Assembly (NCBI GenBank): GCA_017544745.1 | Contig: JAFYDO010000216.1 | Span: forward strand, 1 to 6,618 | Source: Treponema sp. | Lineage (GTDB): Bacteria > Spirochaetota > Spirochaetia > Treponematales > Treponemataceae | DNA length: 6,618 bases | Direction: 5' to 3' | Shown here: one piece after another, positions 1 through 5,296 of the stretch | Numbering within the stretch: the stretch's first letter is position 1 | How the letters are laid out: each line of letters opens with the position of its first letter | Notes under the pieces: model-generated | Seen by the model: the letters and a program-made list of their open reading frames with translations, nothing else | Database searches by the model: none | What the model was told of the DNA's origin: nothing | Made by a program: the position numbers and the translations under genes

Positions 1-339
1 GAGCTGTCCGTATTTGCGTGCAAGCTTGATTGCGGCTTCGTTTGCTTCGGCACCGGAGTTTCCAAAGTAGCCTTTTTCAAAGCCTGTGATTGCCAAAAGC
101 TCATCTGCAAAAACAAGACCAATGTCGCTAAGGTAATAGTTTGAAATATGGATTTGACGCTTTGCCTGCTGTGAGATTGCTTTAACGAGAGGTTTGTAAG
201 AATGTCCAAGACAGTTAACGCCAATACCTGCAATAAAGTCGATATAGCGCTTGCCGTTTACATCCCATAAAACTGAGCCCTTACCCTTTGTAAAGGTAAC
301 ATCAAATGAACCGTAGTTGTTTACAATTTTCTTTTCCAT
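1..339 (-). CDS. argD: ArgD-like class III aminotransferase, N-terminal part (cut by window edge)
   Basis: Reading leftward from the ATG at 339-337, the frame stays open for 113 codons to the window edge. The protein begins MEKKIVNNYGSFDVTFTKGK and continues with a WDVNGKRYIDFIAGIGVN stretch (about 25-42), an LGHSYKPLVKAI stretch, and NSGAEANEAAIKLARKYG near residues 94-111. These are hallmarks of PLP-dependent class III (acetylornithine/ornithine-type) aminotransferases; the NSGAEANEAA loop binds the PLP phosphate. The catalytic lysine lies outside the window. The family member ArgD converts N-acetylglutamate semialdehyde and glutamate to N-acetylornithine in arginine synthesis. Close relatives (ornithine, GABA or succinylornithine aminotransferases) share this N-terminus, so the exact substrate is inferred. 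An AGAGGTGAAA ribosome site just upstream fixes the start. The gene lies 36 bp after the ABC-F gene, probably in the same transcript. Confidence 0.85.
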   Translation of the reverse strand, partial: MEKKIVNNYGSFDVTFTKGKGSVLWDVNGKRYIDFIAGIGVNCLGHSYKPLVKAISQQAKRQIHISNYYLSDIGLVFADELLAITGFEKGYFGNSGAEANEAAIKLARKYGQL

Positions 340-342
340 ATT

Positions 343-358
343 TCACCTCTGTGGGTGA
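343..358 (-). promoter_or_regulatory. Small hairpin covering the argD ribosome binding site
   Basis: In the minus-strand transcript, TCACC (358-354) can pair with GGTGA (347-343) around a six-base loop. GGTGA is part of the GAGGTG Shine-Dalgarno of the aminotransferase gene. The stem has only five base pairs, so it could modulate translation or be chance. No factor-independent terminator is seen in this 36-bp gap. Confidence 0.3.
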
Positions 359-375
359 TTATGGCATTTTTTGAT

Positions 376-2313
376 TTACTCTGCAAGAGACATCCACTGT
401 TCGGAAACCTGTTCTATCTGAGCGGCAAGGTCGTTTATTTCACGTTGTACTGCCTTTGCCTTTTCTCCATTGGAATAAACGGCAGGATCTGCAAGACGGT
501 TTTCGAGTTCCGACTTTTTCTTTTCCAGCTCTGCAAGCTGCTGCTCAAGGTTTGCAAGTGTCTTTTGTTTTTTGCGTTTTTCGGCCTCGAGTTTTTTCTG
601 GTCTTCCCAGGAAAGTTCGGGGGCGTTACGGGGGGCGGGCTCCCCGTTAGAAGGGGTAGGCGAAGACGGAACGGCTGAGCCGAGGGGGAGACCTCCCCCT
701 CCTTCATTTTGTTTTTCCATCTGCTCAAGATAGTAGGTATAGTCGCCGGGAAAATATTTTGAAGTGCCAGGTTCAAGATGAAGGACCTGCGTTGCAAGCT
801 GCTGGATAAAGCCGCGGTCGTGACTTACAAAAACTACGGTGCCACCAAAATCGCGCAGGGCATCGAGGAGCACGTCCTTGGAATGAAGATCCAGGTGGTT
901 GGTAGGCTCGTCTAACACCAGAAGGTTTACAGGGCTAAGAAGAAGCTGCAAAAGTGCAACACGGGATTTTTCTCCACCGCTAAGGACATCAAGACTTTTA
1001 AATACATCGTCGCCCCGAAAGAGGAAGGCACCAAGCATATCGCGAAGCTTTGGAATGAGCTCAAGAGGAGCACGGTCTTCCAGATACTCAAGGATTGTCT
1101 GACTGCCCTTTATTGTTTCTGCATTGTCCTGGCTAAAGTATCCGATTTTTACTCCAGCACCCGGAACCAGTTCTCCGATAAAAGCGCTGTCCTGTTCTGC
1201 AATAATTCTAAGGAGTGTAGATTTTCCGGCGCCGTTACGTCCCGCTACTACAAGGCGCTGCCCGTTTTCTACTGTAAGGTCAAGGTTATTAAGAACATTT
1301 GTTTTGCCGTCGTAGGTTTTGGTAATGCCGTTTAGACGCAGCACAAGCCGTCCTGAATGCGGAGCCGGCGGAAACTTAAAATGGATTTTTTTCATGGACT
1401 CAGGAATTACTATGCGTTCCATTTTGTCCAGCTTTTTCTGATACTCCTGTGCCTGTGCAGCCTTGGTTGCCTTATAGCCAAAGCGTGTTATAAAATCCTG
1501 GAGCTTTTGAATTTCCTGCTGCTGCTGTTCGTAGGCGGCAATGAGGGTTTTGAGTTCGGTCTCGCGAACTTTTTCGTAGTGGGTATAATTGCCCGGATAG
1601 CGTTTGAGTTCTCCGTTAAAAAGCTCGTATACTTCGTTTATTGTTACATCCAGAAAATAACGGTCGTGACTTACAAGAAGGAAGCCACCGGGGAAGCCCT
1701 GTAAAAAATCTTCGAGCCAGTTGCGGGCTTCTATGTCCAGATAGTTTGTCGGTTCATCCAGGAGGAGGATATCAGGGCCGGTCATGAGGGCTTTGGCAAG
1801 GGCAATACGCATCTGCCATCCGCCGCTAAATTCCTGTGTCTGGCGGTCAAAGTCCGAGCGCAAAAATCCAAGTCCAAGAAGTACGGATTGTGCTACAGAT
1901 TCGCGTCTGTACCAGCCGGAGTCGTCCAGCTTTTGAATAAGGTCTGCCTGCTGCTGTGCAAGAGCTTCCATGTTTGGCGGATTGTGCTGGAGCTGTTCTC
2001 CAAGGTCGTCTATTTTTTTCTGAAGCTCGTAGCCGTAGTCAAAAGCTTTGTCTGCTTCCTGCATTAAGGTACAGCCCTGATGTGTAAGTCCCGACTGCGG
2101 AAGATATGCTATGCGGCAATCCTTTTGAATTGCGCGCTCTCCGTCGTCGGGTTTGATGAGTCCGGCTAAGACTTTTATGAGTGTAGATTTTCCTGAGCCG
2201 TTTGCACCGGTAAGCGCAATCTTGGAACCGGTCTGTAAGTTTATACTAACCTGCTTTAAGATATCCCGGTCGCCAAATGCAAGCGAAACCTTGGAAAACT
2301 GAACAAAGGCCAT
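376..2313 (-). CDS. ABC-F family ATPase (ribosome-associated, Uup/YdiF-like)
   Basis: This is a 645-residue protein with two ABC ATPase domains and no membrane segments. Domain 1 has Walker A GANGSGKST (36-44), signature FSGGW (162-166), Walker B with LLLDEPTNYLD (183-193) and switch SHDR (215-218). Domain 2 has GRNGAGKST (358-366), LSGGE (444-448), LLVLDEPTNHLD (464-475) and SHDR (497-500). A charged helical linker at about 245-320 corresponds to the tRNA-contacting P-site interaction motif of the family. The Lys/Glu-rich C-terminus (about 571-640) looks like the coiled-coil tail of Uup-type members. ABC-F proteins act in the cytoplasm at the ribosomal E site to rescue or tune stalled translation; some give antibiotic resistance, but nothing here indicates that. 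The start is supported by AAGGAG 8 nt upstream (2322-2327). Oddity: residues 538-565 are a Gly/Pro/Ser linker encoded by a GC-rich palindromic repeat. The subfamily is not certain. Confidence 0.95.
   Translation of the reverse strand: MAFVQFSKVSLAFGDRDILKQVSINLQTGSKIALTGANGSGKSTLIKVLAGLIKPDDGERAIQKDCRIAYLPQSGLTHQGCTLMQEADKAFDYGYELQKKIDDLGEQLQHNPPNMEALAQQQADLIQKLDDSGWYRRESVAQSVLLGLGFLRSDFDRQTQEFSGGWQMRIALAKALMTGPDILLLDEPTNYLDIEARNWLEDFLQGFPGGFLLVSHDRYFLDVTINEVYELFNGELKRYPGNYTHYEKVRETELKTLIAAYEQQQQEIQKLQDFITRFGYKATKAAQAQEYQKKLDKMERIVIPESMKKIHFKFPPAPHSGRLVLRLNGITKTYDGKTNVLNNLDLTVENGQRLVVAGRNGAGKSTLLRIIAEQDSAFIGELVPGAGVKIGYFSQDNAETIKGSQTILEYLEDRAPLELIPKLRDMLGAFLFRGDDVFKSLDVLSGGEKSRVALLQLLLSPVNLLVLDEPTNHLDLHSKDVLLDALRDFGGTVVFVSHDRGFIQQLATQVLHLEPGTSKYFPGDYTYYLEQMEKQNEGGGGLPLGSAVPSSPTPSNGEPAPRNAPELSWEDQKKLEAEKRKKQKTLANLEQQLAELEKKKSELENRLADPAVYSNGEKAKAVQREINDLAAQIEQVSEQWMSLAE
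619..702. repeat. GC-rich multi-palindrome repeat inserted in frame in the ABC-F gene
   Basis: About 84 bp with a hand-counted GC content of 61/84, clearly richer than the flanking gene. It packs three inverted repeats: 682-690 GAGGGGGAG with 693-701 CTCCCCCTC (perfect 9 bp); 628-636 with 639-647 (ACGGGG...CCCCGT, one G-T wobble); and 672-676 CGGCT with 678-682 AGCCG. On the coding strand it reads through as 28 codons, ABC-F residues 538-565, rich in Gly, Pro, Ser and Ala, between ATPase domain 2 and the C-terminal coiled coil. The composition, the clustered hairpins and the position in a flexible linker suggest a dispersed palindromic element (compare Rickettsia palindromic elements, which also lie in frame in genes). 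No second copy occurs in this window, so its dispersed nature is inferred and the boundaries are approximate. Confidence 0.6.
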
Positions 2314-2337
2314 TGCGGTATCTCCTTAAAGGGGTGC

Positions 2338-3675
2338 CTAGTTATCCTTAAAGTAAAGGATGAGCGGACTTGAGCTGCGGTCTGTTAAAAGTATTCCGTT
2401 GTAGGTTGCATCGGTTGCAACTTCAAGACGCAGGCCGCCGCTTTCGAGCTTGTACAGGAAGTTTACTTCGTCTGAAGAGCCTTCGAACTTAAAGGTAAGA
2501 ACTCCGTCGTACATATCCTGGAGCTGTTTTGAAACTGCATATTTTACGGAACAGGTTCCGGCATTTTTAGTTGCGTTGCTTATTACAGAAGGAACGAGCA
2601 GCTTGTAGTCTGTCCAGCGGAAGGTTCCGTCGGAATTAAAGGTGAGCTTACCGTAGCTTGAGCTTGTGAGTTCGCCAGTTGAATTGGCAACCTTAGCGTA
2701 AGCGTCTGAACGGCGCTTCTTTTCTGCAGCAACTATTGCGTTGATATCCTCTGCAATTGTTACAAGATTGAGTTCCTGTGGCTTACCGCTGTCGTCGGTG
2801 TAGCGTACAACAATAAAGGTAGATTTTTTGTAAACCACAACAATCGGTATATCGTTGAGCGTATACTCAAAGTCGTCGGTCTTGGTATAACCTGTGTAAT
2901 CCCAGCTTTCGTGAATAGCACTCATGTTGAGCGAAACCTTGTTATTTACTGTATCAATATTAAAGTTGTAAGAAGTATGAAGCTTGGTTATGTCTATGTT
3001 GCCGCTGGAAATCATAGTACTAAAGCTGTCCGGATACCACGGCTTGTTGAGGATTGAATTATAGTAGTTGTCCTCTTCTTCTTCCTCTTCTATTTTTTCG
3101 CCGCCAATCTGCTGACCAGTCTGGTCTGTTTCGTAAAGATTGAGGTTGTAAGAAAAACACCAGCCCTGACTTCCGTCCTTGGTAAGAATGCGGTACCAGT
3201 CTCCTTCCAGAGGAACGCCGCCTGTCATTGGAGCCTGGCCTGTTCCCTTATAAAGAATCTTGATTACTTCTGCTTTGCGAAGGCGGTAAACCTGTTTTGA
3301 AGTATTAACCGGTTCGGCACGGCATGGAAGTCCATCAAGCTTAACAGAAGCGTACATGTGTGCACAGTCTGCATATTTTTTTGTAACCGCAGAAAGCTTT
3401 CCTTTTTTTACCGGGTCGGTAAGCTGCCAAAGTGGTATTTCAATTTTTTTGAGTTCTTTGGAGTCCGTTTCGGTGTCGGTAATTCCTGCTACATATACAT
3501 GAGAAATATTTGAACGAATGTAAACCGGAAGTACTGTTCCACTCTGAAGCTCATATTCGGGCATATCCCAGAGCAGGACACTGTAACCCATTACCTTGTC
3601 CTGGCAGGAAGTAAAAAGCATTATGATTAAGGCCGCAAATGCAATGGCCCAGGATTTTTTCAGTAGTTTTCTCAT
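2338..3675 (-). CDS. SH3-domain lipoprotein of unknown function
   Basis: This 445-residue protein has a Lys/Arg-rich N-terminus, a hydrophobic stretch (about 9-22) and a spirochaete-style lipobox LFTSC with the lipidated Cys at position 24. It is therefore probably anchored in a membrane and faces the periplasm or cell surface. Residues about 115-182 resemble a bacterial SH3-like domain: LPCRAEP, a middle EVIKILYKG strand, then GDWYRILTKDGSQGWCFSYNL, where the G-W-Y and G-W-C spacing is typical. An acidic run follows (E196-D202), marking a hinge. The C-terminal half (about 205-445) is beta-rich, with a KLTFNSDGTFRWT segment reminiscent of lipocalin-like or copper-resistance-NlpE-type strands, but I do not recognise a named family. 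SH3-like domains in such proteins often bind peptide or peptidoglycan, so an envelope role is plausible but inferred. No Shine-Dalgarno precedes the ATG. The gene ends 24 bp before the ABC-F start. Confidence 0.88.
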   Translation of the reverse strand: MRKLLKKSWAIAFAALIIMLFTSCQDKVMGYSVLLWDMPEYELQSGTVLPVYIRSNISHVYVAGITDTETDSKELKKIEIPLWQLTDPVKKGKLSAVTKKYADCAHMYASVKLDGLPCRAEPVNTSKQVYRLRKAEVIKILYKGTGQAPMTGGVPLEGDWYRILTKDGSQGWCFSYNLNLYETDQTGQQIGGEKIEEEEEEDNYYNSILNKPWYPDSFSTMISSGNIDITKLHTSYNFNIDTVNNKVSLNMSAIHESWDYTGYTKTDDFEYTLNDIPIVVVYKKSTFIVVRYTDDSGKPQELNLVTIAEDINAIVAAEKKRRSDAYAKVANSTGELTSSSYGKLTFNSDGTFRWTDYKLLVPSVISNATKNAGTCSVKYAVSKQLQDMYDGVLTFKFEGSSDEVNFLYKLESGGLRLEVATDATYNGILLTDRSSSPLILYFKDN

Positions 3676-3683
3676 AATGTCAT

Positions 3684-3712
3684 ACTATATCAAAATATAC
3701 GCAAAATGTCAT
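3684..3712 (-). promoter_or_regulatory. Predicted sigma-70 promoter for the leftward operon, possibly leaderless
   Basis: On the minus strand, ATGACA (3712-3707, 5/6 match to the -35 consensus) is followed by a 17-bp spacer and TATAGT (3689-3684, 5/6 match to the -10 consensus). A start 6-7 nt beyond the -10 box falls at about 3676-3678, only 1-3 nt before the lipoprotein ATG at 3675. The absence of any Shine-Dalgarno there agrees with a leaderless mRNA. Confidence 0.55.
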
Positions 3713-3730
3713 TGTTGAATTCATAACAAT
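3711..3730. promoter_or_regulatory. Inverted repeat between divergent promoters, candidate operator
   Basis: ATTGTT (3711-3716) and AACAAT (3725-3730) form perfect 6-bp arms around eight bases. A TGAATTCA palindrome (3716-3723) sits inside, slightly off centre. The repeat covers the -35 box of the rightward promoter and touches that of the leftward one, so a bound dimeric regulator could control both operons. No regulator gene is nearby, and AT-rich arms of this length can arise by chance. Confidence 0.35.
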
Positions 3731-3743
3731 TATATTGTAGAAT
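3715..3743 (+). promoter_or_regulatory. Predicted sigma-70 promoter for the TRAP transporter operon
   Basis: TTGAAT (3715-3720, 4/6 match) and TAGAAT (3738-3743, 5/6 match) are separated by the ideal 17 bp. Transcription would start near 3750. That leaves a leader of about 22 nt containing AGGAGGA (3758-3764), seven bases before the ATG at 3772. No riboswitch or attenuator would fit in so short a leader. Confidence 0.6.
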
Positions 3744-3771
3744 TATTGATACTTCACAGGAGGATTTTTAA

Positions 3772-4725
3772 ATGAAGAAGATAACTGGCATTTTTGCAGC
3801 TGCTGCTCTTGCTTTGCTCGTTGCAGGCTGTTCCGGTTCAACAACAAAAAATTACATTCTTGCAACAGGTGGAACAAGTGGAACTTACTATCCATTTGGT
3901 GGTGCCATTGCAAATGTATGGAATACTAAAATTGAAAACATGAACGTTACTGCTCAGGCAACTGGTGCTTCTGCAGAAAACCTTCGTCTTATAAACAAGG
4001 GCGAAGCAGAATTTGCAATTGTTCAGAACGACGTTATGGACTATGCATATAACGGAACTGACTTGTTTGCTGGCGAAAAGCTTACAAACATCATGACAAT
4101 TGGAACTATGTATCCGGAAGTTGTTCAGATTGCCGTTTCTAAAGCAAGCGGAATTAAATCTGTTGCAGACTTTAAGGGAAAGCGCATTTCTGTTGGTGCT
4201 GCCGGTTCTGGTGTAGAATTCAACGCTAAGCAGATTATGGAAGGTTATGGTCTTACATTTGATGATATCAAAAAGAGCAACCTTTCTTTTAAAGAATCTG
4301 CAGACGGTATTCAAAACGGTACTTTGGACGGATGTTTTATTACAGCAGGTGTTCCTAACGCTGCACTCCAGGAGCTTGCATTTACAGCTGGTCTTACACT
4401 TATTCCTGTAGACGGAGAAGCTGCAGACAAGATTTGTGCTAAGTACGGATATTACACAAAGACAACAATTCCAGGTGGAACCTATAAGGGAACTGACGAA
4501 GACTGTGGTGCTCTGGCTATTATGGCAACTCTTGCTGTTAGCTCTAAGCTTGATGAAGAAACAGTTTACACCATGACCAAGGCTTTGTTCTCTAACCTTA
4601 TTGATCTTGGAAACGGACACGCAAAGGGTAAGGAAGTTTCTGCTAAGACAGCTATTACCGGTGTTTCTGTTCCATTCCACCCAGGTGCAATTAAGTATTA
4701 TAAAGAAATTGGATTGATGAACTAA
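3772..4725 (+). CDS. TAXI-family TRAP transporter substrate-binding lipoprotein
   Basis: The 317-residue length is normal for the family. A signal peptide with lipobox LVAGC puts the lipidated Cys at position 20, so the receptor is tethered to a membrane and works in the periplasm. The mature part opens with the TAXI hallmark YILATGGTSGTYYPFGG (28-44). It continues with GASAENLRLINKGEAEFAIVQNDV (65-88), the KGKRISVGAAGSGVE segment (about 135-149), the FKESADGIQNGTLDGCFITAG region (173-193), and ends with VPFHPGAIKYYKEIG (300-314), a typical TAXI terminus. The receptor catches a solute and delivers it to the fused permease encoded downstream. Characterised TAXI proteins bind carboxylates (a Thermus homologue was crystallised with glutamate or glutamine); the substrate here cannot be read from the sequence. 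A perfect AGGAGGA site and a good promoter suggest strong expression, as expected for a receptor needed in excess over its permease. Confidence 0.95.
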   Translation: MKKITGIFAAAALALLVAGCSGSTTKNYILATGGTSGTYYPFGGAIANVWNTKIENMNVTAQATGASAENLRLINKGEAEFAIVQNDVMDYAYNGTDLFAGEKLTNIMTIGTMYPEVVQIAVSKASGIKSVADFKGKRISVGAAGSGVEFNAKQIMEGYGLTFDDIKKSNLSFKESADGIQNGTLDGCFITAGVPNAALQELAFTAGLTLIPVDGEAADKICAKYGYYTKTTIPGGTYKGTDEDCGALAIMATLAVSSKLDEETVYTMTKALFSNLIDLGNGHAKGKEVSAKTAITGVSVPFHPGAIKYYKEIGLMN

Positions 4726-4737
4726 GCTTGCATCAGC

Positions 4738-5259
4738 ATGTCAAAGAAAAAAGTATTTTTATTTACAGCAGTATTTTTGCTGATTCTTGGAGGAGTGATT
4801 CTGTTCACTCCTTCAAAAACCGTTCTTGCAATTTACAACAGAAAGAATCCGGGCGAACGGGTTTATTCTGCACAGGGTTACAGGAACGGTTTTATAATTT
4901 CTTATACGCATTCTGTAAATAAGGGGCGTATTCACGATTACTACAAGTGTGATAAAAAAAGTGGCGGACTAATCCTTCAGAGCATGTATTTTGTTTCTTA
5001 CGGAGCGGGTATTCCTGAGCCGGAAGAAATTCCAGGTGCCACCTTTACCAGACTTGATGACAGTTACATAATTTCGGATATCAACAGATTTGTACCGGAG
5101 CTTGTTATGGCCGTAGGCGTAATTGCGGAACACAGCTTTGCACCAATAGGCCGGGACGACGAGATTTTTCTTAAAGATTATTTTGCACCCCAGACAAGCC
5201 TGATTTTTAAAATTGAGAAAGTAAGCCTTGCCGGATATCTGGCACATAAGATAGATTAG
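4738..5259 (+). CDS. DUF1850 membrane-anchored protein of the TAXI-TRAP operon
   Basis: This 173-residue protein has a basic MSKKK start, one hydrophobic segment (about 6-24) lacking a clear cleavage site or lipobox, and a soluble part presumably outside the inner membrane. Recognisable DUF1850 features are GFIISYTHSVNKGRIHDYY (51-69) and a YFVSYGAGIPEPEE stretch (84-97). DUF1850 genes commonly lie beside TAXI receptors and fused TRAP permeases, and here the gene sits exactly between them, so an accessory role in assembly or substrate handling is likely. No biochemical function is established to my knowledge. The ATG is only 12 bp after the TAXI stop, and no Shine-Dalgarno is visible in that gap, so translation may depend on coupling to the upstream gene. 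The start was chosen because it gives a sensible basic N-terminus before the membrane segment. The stop codon overlaps the first base of a palindromic repeat. Confidence 0.85.
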   Translation: MSKKKVFLFTAVFLLILGGVILFTPSKTVLAIYNRKNPGERVYSAQGYRNGFIISYTHSVNKGRIHDYYKCDKKSGGLILQSMYFVSYGAGIPEPEEIPGATFTRLDDSYIISDINRFVPELVMAVGVIAEHSFAPIGRDDEIFLKDYFAPQTSLIFKIEKVSLAGYLAHKID

Positions 5260-5286
5260 AGATCCTGAAACAAGTTCAGGATGACA
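5259..5286. repeat. REP-like palindrome in the DUF1850-permease gap
   Basis: ATCCTGAA (5262-5269) and TTCAGGAT (5275-5282) are perfect 8-bp arms around ACAAG. With the flanks GAG and GACA, this matches from memory a very common dispersed repeat (TCATCCTGAACTTGTTTCAG on the other strand) seen in many bacterial genomes. Its minus-strand translation gives the CHPELVSGS peptide familiar from spurious small ORFs. It begins on the last base of the DUF1850 stop codon and ends at the first A of the AGGAG ribosome site (5286-5290) of the next gene. In mRNA it would form a stable hairpin between the two cistrons, too U-poor downstream to be a standard terminator. Confidence 0.7.
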
Positions 5287-5296
5287 GGAGCCCAAC

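Noticed and set aside
630..688. Runs of five and six G in the ABC-F gene, considered as phase-variation tracts.
   Set aside because: They are short for slippage-based switching and belong to the hairpin stems of the repeat element.
1357..1704. A hydrophobic 115-codon plus-strand open frame that resembles a small membrane protein.
   Set aside because: It is antisense to the ABC-F linker and domain 1 region. The hydrophobic residues arise from complementing Glu/Lys-rich codons.
3071..3090. A TTC-rich tract in the lipoprotein gene, considered as a variable microsatellite.
   Set aside because: It is short and impure, and encodes the acidic hinge in frame; gain or loss of units would not switch the gene off.
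3838..4680. A 280-codon open frame on the minus strand, antisense to the TAXI receptor gene, Cys- and Ser-rich.
   Set aside because: It lies wholly inside a convincing gene, has no ribosome site or recognisable domain, and its Cys/Asn/Ser-rich composition is what the complement of this gene's preferred codons gives.
4728..4922. A small plus-strand open frame starting 10 bp before the DUF1850 ATG in another frame.
   Set aside because: It has no ribosome site and no sensible protein features, and it overlaps the DUF1850 gene, whose motifs are clear.
5259..5286. The palindrome considered as a rho-independent terminator after the DUF1850 gene.
   Set aside because: No U-run follows the stem, and the next gene of the same transporter starts 11 bp later, so read-through is expected.
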